DNA of 64,000 nucleotides from VRUE01 sp963727465 (lineage in GTDB: Bacteria; Actinomycetota; Thermoleophilia; Solirubrobacterales; 70-9), in the NCBI GenBank assembly GCA_963727465.1, contig CAVSGL010000018.1:62001-126000 (forward strand). Reading direction: 5' to 3'. Below the pieces are notes generated by a model, which made no database searches, was not told where the DNA came from, and was given only the letters and a program-made list of their open reading frames with translations. Each line of letters starts with the position of its first letter. The stretch's first letter is position 1. This document shows, piece after piece, positions 26,456-34,787 of this stretch. The translations under genes were made by a program, and so were the position numbers.

Positions 26456-26936
26456 GCCGCCCGGCTAACGGGCATCCAGAGGAGACCTTGACCCGCCACC
26501 AGCCCATCAGCATGCCGAGCGGGCCGAGGCGCGGGCGCGAGTGCCAGTGGCCGCAGCCGGGTTCGCCGACGTCGGCGCGCGAGATCCGCAGCCACTTGTG
26601 CTCTGCCGGCGCGGAGATCATCCGCTCGAGCAGCTCGCGGTTGCGGGTCTCGAGCTCGTTCCGTTCGCGCAGCTGGATACGGGCATCGGCGATGCGGTCG
26701 GCGAGCGAATCCCGCACCGCCTCCAGCTCCCCCAGCCCCAGCACCCGCGGCTCGCCGGACACCGCCGAGATCTTCGTGTCGACCTCGATCCGCGGGAAGC
26801 CCTCGGCAAGCAGCGAGGCCAGCTGAGCTTCCAGCCGCCCGATCTGCCGCCGCAGCTCATCCCGCGCCAGTCGCTCATCGCCACCGACGACGAACTCGGT
26901 GTGCGTCTGTCGATCGAGCAGATCCCGCATACCCAT
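26436..26936 (-). CDS. Coiled-coil hypothetical protein
   Basis: The protein has 166 residues. Residues about 20-110 are strongly helical and charged (LARDELRRQIGRLEAQLASLLAE..., LADRIADARIQLRERNELETRNRELLERM), fitting a coiled coil. A C-terminal segment, WLRISRADVGEPGCGHWHSRPRLGPLGMLMGWWRVK, contains a conserved-looking Gly/His/Trp patch that suggests a small folded motif. I do not recognise the family. A second in-frame ATG lies two codons downstream. The next gene upstream on the same strand is mIHF, 66 bp away. Confidence 0.65.
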   Translation of the reverse strand: MGMRDLLDRQTHTEFVVGGDERLARDELRRQIGRLEAQLASLLAEGFPRIEVDTKISAVSGEPRVLGLGELEAVRDSLADRIADARIQLRERNELETRNRELLERMISAPAEHKWLRISRADVGEPGCGHWHSRPRLGPLGMLMGWWRVKVSSGCPLAGRLAAVER

Positions 26937-27002
26937 ACTGAGTGTAGATCAAGGTCGCGACCCGATCGCAACGGCCACGTTAAGGCGATCCCGGCAGACG
27001 TT

Positions 27003-27365
27003 TCAGGCGAGGACCGTGTCCCTCGACCGCGGCGCCAGCGCGCTCGTCAGCAACGCCCGCTGGCGCGGCGTCAGCGTGCCGATCCGCTTGTTCTCGCTCA
27101 GCGCCAGCGCCTGGAGCAGCTTGCGGGCGCGGGTCCGGCCCCAGCGGCGCTGGCTGGTCAGCAGCTCGGCCAGGGTCATGCTCTCGGTCTCCCAGGGCAC
27201 GTCGCGGATCACCTCGGTCACGTCGACCTCGCCGCGACCGACCGCCCGCTTCAGCTCCGCCCGGGCGAGCCGCACACGGTTCGCGCGCGCCAGCGCCTGC
27301 ATGTGCTGCGGTGTCTGGGCCGCGGACCGGCTCGTCGGGGCAGGGGCGATCGTTGCAGCGTCCAC
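27003..27365 (-). CDS. mihF: Actinobacterial-type integration host factor
   Basis: The protein has 120 residues and binds DNA as a nucleoid-associated protein. The family core is present: ARAELKRAVGRGEVDVTEVI, then SMTLAELLTSQRRWGRTRARKLLQALALSENKRIGTLTPRQRALL. This matches the mIHF pattern of a helix pair followed by an H2TH-like element (G-RTRARKLL) and the ...RIG-L...QR-ALL tail. An N-terminal extension of about 25 residues is Ala/Thr/Pro rich. In many actinobacteria mihF lies beside gmk; here it does not. The roughly 270-bp gap upstream (27366-27635) holds its promoter and one palindrome. Confidence 0.85.
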   Translation of the reverse strand: MDAATIAPAPTSRSAAQTPQHMQALARANRVRLARAELKRAVGRGEVDVTEVIRDVPWETESMTLAELLTSQRRWGRTRARKLLQALALSENKRIGTLTPRQRALLTSALAPRSRDTVLA

Positions 27366-27607
27366 TGGGACTCCTCCCTATCGGGGTTTGTTGACTGGTC
27401 TCTGGGCCGGCCGGTGACGGCTCCGGCGCGGTTGAGTTTGAAGTGCCCGCCGCCTCCTCCTGACCCGGATGCGCGGCGAGGTGGGCACGCTAAGCGCTGG
27501 CCCCGCCGAGCGTCAACCCGCAGTCGGCGATGCGTCCACGCCCCGGTCGCTAAGAGCATCTTTTTCTCGCACGGCCCGCCCTTGTCCCGAAACGGACAAG
27601 GTCGAAA

Positions 27608-27625
27608 CTACCCCGGCCGGGGTAG
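27608..27625. promoter_or_regulatory. 18-bp perfect palindrome downstream of the alpha-oxoamine synthase
   Basis: CTACCCCGGCCGGGGTAG lies 10 bp past the stop of the minus-strand synthase gene. It could be a weak terminator for that gene (only three Ts follow) or an operator. The rest of 27366-27635 shows no gene or other structure. Confidence 0.45.
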
Positions 27626-27635
27626 ATGCACACGC

Positions 27636-28892
27636 TCAGGTACGTGGAAGCTCAGGAAAGTCCTCAATGGTTTGGGAGATGATCGCCAGCGCCCGGTCGA
27701 GCTGCTCGCGCTCGTGGGTCGCCATCAGGCTCGTCCGCAGCAGCGCCCCCCCGGGCGGCACCGCCGGGTGGATCGCGACGTTCGTGTAGACGCCGGCGTC
27801 GAACAGCGCCTTCCAGAGCAGCACCGCCTGCCAGTCGTCGCCGACCATCACCGGCACGACCGGCGTCGTCGCGACGCTGCCGTCGGGCAGCGTGCCGGGC
27901 TCGACCACCTTCAGGCCGAGCTCGCGCAGGCCCTCGCGCAGGTACTCGGCGTTGCCGAGCAGCGCCTCGAACAGCCGCGGGCCGTCGCTGCGGATCACCC
28001 GCAGGGCCGCCAGCGCCGCCCCGACAGCCGCCGGCACCGCGGAGGCGCTGAAGACGAACGAGCGCGAGGCGATCCGCAGGTACTCGACCACGTCGGCGGG
28101 CCCGGCGATGAAGCCGCCGCAGGAGGCGAGGCTCTTGGAGAAGGTCCCCATCCGCAGGTCGACCTCGTGCTCGAGCCCGAACAGCTCGCTCGCCCCGGCC
28201 CCGCGCGCCCCGAGCACGCCGGCGCCGTGCGCCTCGTCGACCATCAGCCGCGCGCCGTGGCCCCGGCAGAGCTCGACGATCCGCGGCAGGTCGCAGACGT
28301 CGCCCTCCATCGAGAAGACGCCGTCGACGACGACCAGCGCGCCGCCGCCGTCCTCGGCCGCCCGCTCCAGCATCTTCTCCAGCTTGTCGATGCGGTTGTG
28401 GCGGTAGGGGCGCAGCTTCGCCCCGGAGAGCTTGCAGCCGTCGAGGATCGAGGCGTGGTCGCCGGAGTCGCAGATCACCGTGTCGCCCGGCTCGAGGATC
28501 GTGCCGATGCAGCCGACGTTGGCCTGGTACCCGGTGGTGAAGACGATCGCCTCCTCGGTTCCCATCCACTCCGCCAGCTCGCCCTCGAGCTCCACGTGCA
28601 GCGGCGTCGTGCCGTTGAGCAGGCGCGAGCCGGTGACGCCGGTTCCGTAGGTCTCGAGCGCGTCGCGCGCTCCCTGCTTGACCCGCTCGTCGCCGGTCAG
28701 GCCGAGGTAGTTGTTGGAGCCGAGCATGATCGTCTCGCGCCCCTCCATCTCCACCACCGGGCCGGCCTCGGAGGTCAGCAGGCGGAAGTAGGGGAGCAGG
28801 TCGTGCTGCTTGGCCGCTTCGAGCTGCTCGAGCCGGTCGTGGCTGCGGGCCTTCTCGAAGACGTCAACCGGGGCCTTCGTCGTATCGCTCAT
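27636..28892 (-). CDS. PLP-dependent alpha-oxoamine synthase (serine palmitoyltransferase / KBL / BioF type)
   Basis: The protein has 418 residues. The fold-type I signatures of the family are complete: LGSNNYLGLTGDERVK, YGTGVTGSRLLNGTTPLHVELE, GYQANVG, CDSGDHASILDGCKLS, VVVDGVFSMEGDVCDLP, DEAHGAGVLG and GTFSKSLASCGGF with the PLP lysine. The enzyme condenses an amino acid with an acyl-CoA. The N-terminal EMEGRETIMLGSNNYLGLTGD and the STRLLNGTTPLH-like region resemble bacterial serine palmitoyltransferases as well as KBL; sequence alone does not settle it. The divergent GNAT gene 25 bp away favours a lipid-like role. Confidence 0.88.
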   Translation of the reverse strand: MSDTTKAPVDVFEKARSHDRLEQLEAAKQHDLLPYFRLLTSEAGPVVEMEGRETIMLGSNNYLGLTGDERVKQGARDALETYGTGVTGSRLLNGTTPLHVELEGELAEWMGTEEAIVFTTGYQANVGCIGTILEPGDTVICDSGDHASILDGCKLSGAKLRPYRHNRIDKLEKMLERAAEDGGGALVVVDGVFSMEGDVCDLPRIVELCRGHGARLMVDEAHGAGVLGARGAGASELFGLEHEVDLRMGTFSKSLASCGGFIAGPADVVEYLRIASRSFVFSASAVPAAVGAALAALRVIRSDGPRLFEALLGNAEYLREGLRELGLKVVEPGTLPDGSVATTPVVPVMVGDDWQAVLLWKALFDAGVYTNVAIHPAVPPGGALLRTSLMATHEREQLDRALAIISQTIEDFPELPRT

Positions 28893-28917
28893 GCCGAAAG
28901 TGTAGGTTCAGCGTCCC

Positions 28918-30049
28918 GTGTCGGCCGTCGAGATCCGCCCAGCCCGCTCGCGGCGCGAGCTGAAGCAGTTCGTCGACCTGCCCCACCGGCTGCACGCCGG
29001 GACGCCCTGGGTGCCGCCGCTGAAGCTGGAGCGGCGCATGTTCCTCAGCCGCCGGCTCAATCCCTACTTCAAGCACGGCGAGGCCGAGTACTTCCTCGCC
29101 CGGCGCGGCGACCGCGTCGTCGGCCGCGTCAGCGCCCAGGTCGACCACGCCTTCAACGAGTTCCACGACAGCCGCTGGGGGATGTTCGGCTTCCTCGAGC
29201 TGGAGGACGACGAGGAGGCGATGGCGGCGCTGCTGGACGCCGCCGAGGGCTGGCTGCGCGAGCGCGGCTGCGATCGCATGCTCGGGCCGATGGACTTCTC
29301 GATGAACGAGGAGAGCGGTGTGCTGACCGAGGGCTTCGAGCTCGAGCCGCTGATCAGGCAGCCCTGGCACCCGCCCTACTACCAGCGCCTCTGCGAGGGC
29401 GGCCGGCCTGGAGAAGGCGATGGACCTCTACTCCTGGGCGCTGGAGATCGGCGACCGCGAGGACATGCTGCCGATCCTCTTCGAGCTCGACGAGAAGGCC
29501 CGCGACGAGCACGGGGTGCGGCTGCGCAAGATGTCGCGCCGCCACCTGCGCAAGGAGATGGACCGCTTCGCCGAGATCTACAACGCCGCCTGGGCGCAGA
29601 ACTGGGGCTTCGTCCCCTACTCGAAGGAGGACCTCGACGCCTACACGGTCGACATGCACCTGATCTTCGACCGCGAATGGTTCATGGTCGCCGAAAAGGA
29701 CGGCGAGACGATCGCCGTCGCGATCACCCTGCCCGACCTCAACCAGGTGCTGAAGAAGATGAAGGGGCGGATCCTGCCGTTCGGCTGGTGGCACTACCTG
29801 CGCCGCAGGAAGATCTGCGACCGGGTCCGCGTCGGCTTCCTCGGCGTCAAGCCCGAGTACCAGCACACCGGCGTCGCCGCCTCGCTCTACGTCGAGCACT
29901 TCAACACGGCGGCGCGCGTGCCGCAGAAATACGGCGAGGCGGGCTGGATCCTCGAGACCAACGAAGCGATGAACCGCGGCCTGGAAGCGATGAGCGCCGA
30001 GATCTGCAAGCGCTACCGCGTCTACGAGCGGCCGCTGGGGGCCGCATAA
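28918..30049 (+). CDS. GNAT-fold N-acyltransferase (YghO-like), single-base frameshift
   Basis: About 376 residues when one surplus G near 29393 is removed (LCEAAGLEKAMDLY restored). The first part shows FVDLPHRLHAGTPWVPPLKLERRMFLSRRLNPYF, DRVVGRVSAQVDHAFNEFH and GPMDFSMNEESGVLTEGFE. The second part has VRVGFLGVKPEYQHTGVAASLYVEHF, the acyl-CoA loop of GNAT enzymes, and GWILETNEAMNRGLEAM. This two-lobed layout matches the YghO-like family, to which, as far as I recall, bacterial ceramide synthase belongs. It is divergent from the alpha-oxoamine synthase. The start is GTG 28918. Confidence 0.8.
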
Positions 30050-30096
30050 GTACGCAGTTTCCGGTTTCGCCGCCGGCTGGCGCTGGTCGCATCGCT

Positions 30097-30375
30097 ATGG
30101 TCGGGGCGGTGAGCGAGTTCGAGCTGGAGCCGGTCCGCGTACGCGTCGTGGAGCAGCCGCAGGCCCGCCCGCCGGCGCTGCGCGGCGACGTGCGCACCGC
30201 CGCCGTCGCCGCCGTCGGCGGCGTGCTCGCCGGCGCCGCCGCCGTCGCCGCCGTGCGCGCGGTCGGCGCCGTGGCGAAGAACTCGCAGGGCCGGCTGCTG
30301 CCGGGACGCAGGCGGGCGCCGAAGGTCGTCGCCAGCCGCTCCTTCCTGGTGGACGTGCACCTGCTCGGGCGTTGA
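30097..30375 (+). CDS. Small hypothetical protein with one hydrophobic segment
   Basis: The protein has 92 residues from ATG 30097; a GTG 12 bp later is an alternative. A polar N-terminus (EFELEPVRVRVVEQ) is followed by an Ala/Val-rich stretch (TAAVAAVGGVLAGAAAVAAVRAVGAV) that could be one TM helix, then a basic tail. The family is not recognised. Its stop overlaps the TTG start of the DNA glycosylase gene (TTGA), so they are coupled. Confidence 0.55.
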   Translation: MVGAVSEFELEPVRVRVVEQPQARPPALRGDVRTAAVAAVGGVLAGAAAVAAVRAVGAVAKNSQGRLLPGRRRAPKVVASRSFLVDVHLLGR

Positions 30376-31412
30376 GCGTCCTCGAGCTAGAGGCGCGACC
30401 CCCGTCTCCCTTCCGCCTGCCCACCTGGAGCAGCGAGGACCGGACGATGTCGGTGCGCGACGGGGTGCTCTCGCGGCTGCTGCGGGTGGGGGAGAGCCCG
30501 GTCCTGGTGCGCGCCTGGGAAGCGGGCCGGCAGCGGATCGCGCTGCGGGCCGAGCCGGTTGCGCCCGGCTCGCTGATCGCGCCGCCGTCGCTGCCGCCGC
30601 CGGACAGCCGCCCGGCCGGCGCCGATGAGCTGCGTCTCGCGATCGAGCGGATGCGCTTCGCGCTCGGGGTGGACGACGACCTTGGCGAGTTCTACCGCCG
30701 CTTCCGCCGCGACCCGTTGCTCGGGCCGCAGCTGCGCCGCCGGCCGTGGCTGCGGCCGCGGCGCCGGCCCTGGCCCTGGGAGGCGCTCGCCTGGGCCGTG
30801 GTCAAGCAGCTGATCGAGACCGAGCGCGCCGCCGTGATCCAGCGCCGCATCGTCGGCCGCTGGGGCATGCGCCTCGGCCATCACCCCCCAACCCGCCCGC
30901 GGTCGAGGTTATCGCCGCATAGCGGCGAAAACCTCGACGACACTCAAAACCACCAGCGGGCGCGGTCGAGGTTATCGCCGCATAGCGGCGATAACCTCGA
31001 CCGCGCTCTGCGGGACGTGCCCGGCGCGGCGACGATCGCCGGCCGGGCGCCGGCCGAACTGGCGGCGCTCGACCTCTCGCCGGCCCGCGCTCTTGCCCTG
31101 CGCGCGGTCGCCCGCGAGATCGCCGCCGGCCGCGTTGCGCCCGGCGATGCGGCGGGCGACGCGCGGTTGCTGGCGGTTCCCCAGGTCGGGCCCTGGACCG
31201 TGCAGTGCCTGGGCCTCTTCGGCCGCGGCGATCCCGACTCGCTGCCGGCCGGCGATCTGATCTACCTCAAGCTGGTCGGCCGCCTGGCGCGGCTCGGGCG
31301 CCGCGCCACGGTCGAGGAGGTCGAGGAGTTCTACGCGCCCTACGCCCCCTATCGCGGCCTTGCCGGAATCTGGACGGTCGGTTTGTTGCGGGCCTGGTCT
31401 GACGGCCCGTAG
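30372..31412 (+). CDS. AlkA/HhH-GPD-type DNA glycosylase with two repeats inserted in frame
   Basis: The protein has 346 residues. The HhH-GPD landmarks are visible: PWPWEALAWAVVKQLIETERAAVIQRRIV, the hairpin-helix-hairpin LLAVPQVGPWTVQCLGLFGRGDPDSLPAGDLIYLKLVG with the catalytic Asp in LPAGD, and YAPYRGLAGIWTVGLL. It should excise alkylated bases. Residues about 175-213 are extra: two copies of family A (30897-30941 and 30956-31010) are translated as RPRSRLSPHSGENLD and RARSRLSPHSGDNLD, lengthening a loop after the GRWG helix by about 38 residues without breaking the frame. The start is TTG 30372, coupled to the small gene. Confidence 0.83.
   Translation: MSVLELEARPPSPFRLPTWSSEDRTMSVRDGVLSRLLRVGESPVLVRAWEAGRQRIALRAEPVAPGSLIAPPSLPPPDSRPAGADELRLAIERMRFALGVDDDLGEFYRRFRRDPLLGPQLRRRPWLRPRRRPWPWEALAWAVVKQLIETERAAVIQRRIVGRWGMRLGHHPPTRPRSRLSPHSGENLDDTQNHQRARSRLSPHSGDNLDRALRDVPGAATIAGRAPAELAALDLSPARALALRAVAREIAAGRVAPGDAAGDARLLAVPQVGPWTVQCLGLFGRGDPDSLPAGDLIYLKLVGRLARLGRRATVEEVEEFYAPYAPYRGLAGIWTVGLLRAWSDGP
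30897..30941 (-). repeat. Palindromic repeat, family A (copy 3), inside the glycosylase gene
   Basis: CCCGCGGTCGAGGTTATCGC then CGCATAGCGGCGAAAACCTC with GACGA. Its right arm is truncated compared with other copies. It is in frame with the host gene. Confidence 0.85.
30956..31010 (-). repeat. Palindromic repeat, family A (copy 4), inside the glycosylase gene
   Basis: The most symmetrical copy: GCGCGGTCGAGGTTATCGCC pairs almost perfectly with GGCGATAACCTCGACCGCGC around a short AT-A loop. It lies 14 bp after copy 3, in the same orientation and frame. Confidence 0.88.
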
Positions 31413-31447
31413 ATAAAGAATTTCGAGCTGTCCGCCGATACGCCCGC

Positions 31448-33778
31448 ATGGGCCCGGACGAGATCGGATCGAGGGGTGGGAGCTGGCCGGACGGCTGGTC
31501 GCAGGAGCGGATCGCGGAGTTCCTCGGTGAGATCTCCTCGGCCGGCGAGGACTACCGCCGTCTGGTCGAGCGCCTGCCGGCGATCGTCTACTCGTGCGAG
31601 CTGGGCGAGCGCGGCCGCTGGCGCTACGTCAGCCCGCAGATCGAGGAGATCCTCGGCTACAGCCCGGACGAGTGGATGGCGGACCCGGCGCTGTGGGCCG
31701 AGCGATTGCACCCCGACGACCGCGAGCGGGCGTTGGAGCAGGAGGCTGGCGCCGCCGGCCGCGAGGGTCCCAGCCCGCCGGTCGACTACCGGATGATCAC
31801 CCGCGCGGGGGACGTCGTCTGGATCCTCGACGAGGCGGTGCTCGAGCCCGACAGGACCGGAACCCCGGTCTGGCACGGGGTCCTCTACGACATCACCGAG
31901 CGCAAGCTCGCCGAGCAGGAGCTGCGCCGCGCCGCGGCCCAGCAGGCCGCGGTCGCGCGGCTCGGGCGCTTCGCCCTACAGGACGGCGACCCGACCCGCC
32001 TCGCGAAGCAGGTCGTGCCGCTGATGACCGAGATCGACGGGGTCGAGACGGCCTGCGTCTGGGAGGCCGGGCGGGAGGGGCGCCGCCTCCACCTGCGCGC
32101 CGGTCTCGAGGAGCGCGGCGGGGGCGCAGAGCGCCGCGCCTCGGCGGCCCGCGACTCGCACGCCGGCGCAGCGCTGGAGTCGGGGCTGCACGTGATCGTC
32201 GACGACTGGTCCAGCGAGCGGCGCTACTCAATGCCCCCGGCGCTGCGGGTGCTGGGCGTGCGCAGCAGCCTCGCCGTGCCGATCGCCGGCAAGGAGCGCC
32301 CCTACGGCGTGCTCGACATCCACTCGACCGAGCCGAGCCGCTTCACCCCGCAGGACGTCCACTTCGCCCAGGCCTCGGCCAACGTCCTCGCCGACGCGCT
32401 GGAGCGCCACAGCGCCGACGAGGCGCTGCGCCACCGCGTCCTGCACGATCCCCTCACCGGCCTCCCCAACCGGCACAGCTTCGTCGACTCGCTGCACGAC
32501 GCCCTGCGCCGCGGGGCCGCCTCCGGCTCGCCCGTCGGCATCCTCTTCCTCGACCTCGACCACTTCAAGCTGATCAACGACAGCATCGGCCACCACGCCG
32601 GCGACGAGCTGCTGCGCGAGGTCGCGCCGCGGCTGCGCGCCCACCTGCGCCCGGGCGACATCGTCGCCCGCTTCGGCGGTGACGAGTTCGGCATCCTCGT
32701 CGACCGCCTCGCCGACGAGGAAGAGGCGCTGGCGATCGCCGAGCGCGTCTCGCGCGCCTTCGCCGAGCCCTACTCGATGGAGGGGGCCGAGCACTTCGTC
32801 AGCGCCAGCATCGGCATCGCCGTCGCCCGCCCGAGCGGCCGCGACCCGGTCGAGCCGGAGCTGCTGATCCGCGACGCCGACGCCGCGATGTACAAGGCCA
32901 AGGAGCGCGGCCGCGGCCGCTGCGAGCTCTTCGACGCGGCGATGCGGGCGCGCGCGATCGGCCGGCTGGAGACCGAGCGCGAGCTGCGCCACGCGCTCGA
33001 CCGCAACGAGCTCGAGCTGCACTACCAGCCCGTGGTCGCGCTGGGCAGCGGCGAGATCGTCGGCCTCGAGGCGCTGGTCCGCTGGAACCATCCCGAGCGC
33101 GGTCTGCTCGACCCCGGCGCGTTCGTCCCGATCGCCGAGGAGAGCGGCCTGATCGAGCCGATCGGGCGCTGGGTGCAGGAGACCGCCTGCCGCCAGGCGC
33201 TCGGCTGGCACGAGCTGCGCCCCGACCAGCGGCCGCTCGATGTCGCCGTCAACCTCTCCGCCCGCCAGGTCGCGCACCGCGACCTCGCCGACTCGGTGCG
33301 CCAGATCCTCGCCCGCACCGGGCTCGACCCGGTCAACCTGCGGCTCGAGGTGACCGAGAGCGCGCTGGTGGACGAGGCGGCCGGCGCGACCGCGACGCTG
33401 GAAGCGCTGAGCGAGCTCGGCGTGCGGCTGGTGCTCGACGACTTCGGCACCGGCTACTCGTCGCTCGCCTACCTCAACCGCTTCCCCTTCGACGCGCTGA
33501 AGATCGACCGCTCCTTCGTCGACGGCCTCGGCCTCGAGCAGGAGCGCACGGCGATCGTCGAGGCGGTGATCGGGATGGCCCGCGCGCTCTCGCTCGACGC
33601 GATCGCCGAGGGCGTGGAGAGCGAAGAGCAGCTCTCGGAGCTGCGCCGGCTCGGCTGCGACTTCGCCCAGGGGCACCTCTTCTCGCGGCCGCTGGCGCCG
33701 CAGCGGGTCACAGAGCTGCTGCGCGACGGCGGCTTCGAGACGATCGGCAGCGTCGCCCGCCAGCCGCAGGCGCTCTAA
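31448..33778 (+). CDS. PAS-GAF-GGDEF-EAL cyclic-di-GMP protein
   Basis: The protein has 776 residues and no TM segment, so it is cytoplasmic. In order: PAS/PAC (about 35-155; VYSCELGERGRWRYVSPQIEEILGYSPDEW), GAF (about 175-315), GGDEF (about 325-480, with intact RFGGDEFGILVD near 410), and EAL (about 500-760, with GLEALVRW near 538, NLSARQVA and DDFGTGYSSLAYLNRFPFDALKIDRSFV). All catalytic residues of both output domains look intact, so it could both make and break c-di-GMP under control of a sensed signal. Its stop overlaps the stop of the convergent SBP gene. Confidence 0.95.
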   Translation: MGPDEIGSRGGSWPDGWSQERIAEFLGEISSAGEDYRRLVERLPAIVYSCELGERGRWRYVSPQIEEILGYSPDEWMADPALWAERLHPDDRERALEQEAGAAGREGPSPPVDYRMITRAGDVVWILDEAVLEPDRTGTPVWHGVLYDITERKLAEQELRRAAAQQAAVARLGRFALQDGDPTRLAKQVVPLMTEIDGVETACVWEAGREGRRLHLRAGLEERGGGAERRASAARDSHAGAALESGLHVIVDDWSSERRYSMPPALRVLGVRSSLAVPIAGKERPYGVLDIHSTEPSRFTPQDVHFAQASANVLADALERHSADEALRHRVLHDPLTGLPNRHSFVDSLHDALRRGAASGSPVGILFLDLDHFKLINDSIGHHAGDELLREVAPRLRAHLRPGDIVARFGGDEFGILVDRLADEEEALAIAERVSRAFAEPYSMEGAEHFVSASIGIAVARPSGRDPVEPELLIRDADAAMYKAKERGRGRCELFDAAMRARAIGRLETERELRHALDRNELELHYQPVVALGSGEIVGLEALVRWNHPERGLLDPGAFVPIAEESGLIEPIGRWVQETACRQALGWHELRPDQRPLDVAVNLSARQVAHRDLADSVRQILARTGLDPVNLRLEVTESALVDEAAGATATLEALSELGVRLVLDDFGTGYSSLAYLNRFPFDALKIDRSFVDGLGLEQERTAIVEAVIGMARALSLDAIAEGVESEEQLSELRRLGCDFAQGHLFSRPLAPQRVTELLRDGGFETIGSVARQPQAL

Positions 33779-34776
33779 CCCGGGATCTCGCCGGCCAGGT
33801 ATTCGTTGCTGAGCACTTCGCCGCTCGCCGGCCGGCCGGCGATCAGTTCGTTCTCGCTCATCCAGGCGATGAACGCCTTCCACTCGGCGGCGTCCATCGT
33901 GCCGCGCTCGGAGAGCAGCGGCAGCGTCGCTTCGACCTCGGCCCGGGTGAGCTCGGGGTCGAGGTCGGAGTTGGCGGCCAGCAGCGCCCTGGTCGTCGCG
34001 CCGGGGCTCTTCTTCGCCGCCGTCGTGCCGCGCGCCAGGGCGCCGAGGAAGAGGCGGACCGCCTGCGGGTCTTCTTCCAGCCGCTTGCGGTTGGCGACGA
34101 GCACGAGCTCGTCGTAGGTCGGCACGCCGAGCCGGTCGACCGGGGTGACGACCGGCTTCTTGCCGCGCAGCCTCAGGTCGACGCCCTCGACGTTGCTGAA
34201 GCCGCCCAGCATCGCCTGGGCGCGGCCGCCGACGAGGGCCGGCAGCAGTCCGTAGCCGACGTTGACCGTGTTCACGTCGGCGGGCGTGAGGTCGGCACGG
34301 GCGAGGATCGTCTTCAGGTAGGCGTCCTGGTAGGGGATGCCGGCGGTGGCGATCGTCTTGCCGCGCAACCCGGCGATGCCCCCGATCCCGGACTTCTTCA
34401 GCCAGATCATCGAGGTCAGCGGCCGGTCGACGATCGCCGCGACCGCGACCACGTCGAGGCCCTGTTCGTGGGCGAGCAGCACCTCGGGCTCATAGGAGAT
34501 CGCCAGGTCGGTCTGGCCGGCGGCGACCTGCTTGATCGGCGCCGCCGGGTCGGACGGGGTGTGGATCGAGACATCGAGGCCGGCGTCTTCGAAGTAGCCG
34601 AGCTTCTGCGCCATGTAGATCCCGGCGTGATCGGGGTTGGGATAGAAGTCGAGCGTCAGGCCGAACGGTTCGGCCGCACCCCCGGTGGCGCTGTCGCTCT
34701 TCTCGCCGCAGGCGGCGAGAACGAGGGAGATCGCGGCGACGGCGAGGACGATTGCCGGCAGGCGGAAGCGCTTCAT
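33775..34776 (-). CDS. THI5/NMT1-like ABC substrate-binding lipoprotein
   Basis: The protein has 333 residues. A lipoprotein signal (MKRFRLPAIVLAVAAISLVLAACG) precedes an NMT1/THI5 periplasmic-binding domain: LTLDFYPNPDHAGIYMAQKLGYFEDAGLDVSIHTPSDPAAPIKQVAAGQTDLAISYEPEVLLA. This is the sequence style of ThiY-like proteins that bind thiamine-pyrimidine precursors. It is last in a three-gene ABC importer (ATPase, permease, binding protein). No TPP riboswitch could be seen upstream of the operon, so the ligand remains inferred. Confidence 0.88.
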   Translation of the reverse strand: MKRFRLPAIVLAVAAISLVLAACGEKSDSATGGAAEPFGLTLDFYPNPDHAGIYMAQKLGYFEDAGLDVSIHTPSDPAAPIKQVAAGQTDLAISYEPEVLLAHEQGLDVVAVAAIVDRPLTSMIWLKKSGIGGIAGLRGKTIATAGIPYQDAYLKTILARADLTPADVNTVNVGYGLLPALVGGRAQAMLGGFSNVEGVDLRLRGKKPVVTPVDRLGVPTYDELVLVANRKRLEEDPQAVRLFLGALARGTTAAKKSPGATTRALLAANSDLDPELTRAEVEATLPLLSERGTMDAAEWKAFIAWMSENELIAGRPASGEVLSNEYLAGEIPG

Positions 34777-34787
34777 CCCCCTGAGTT

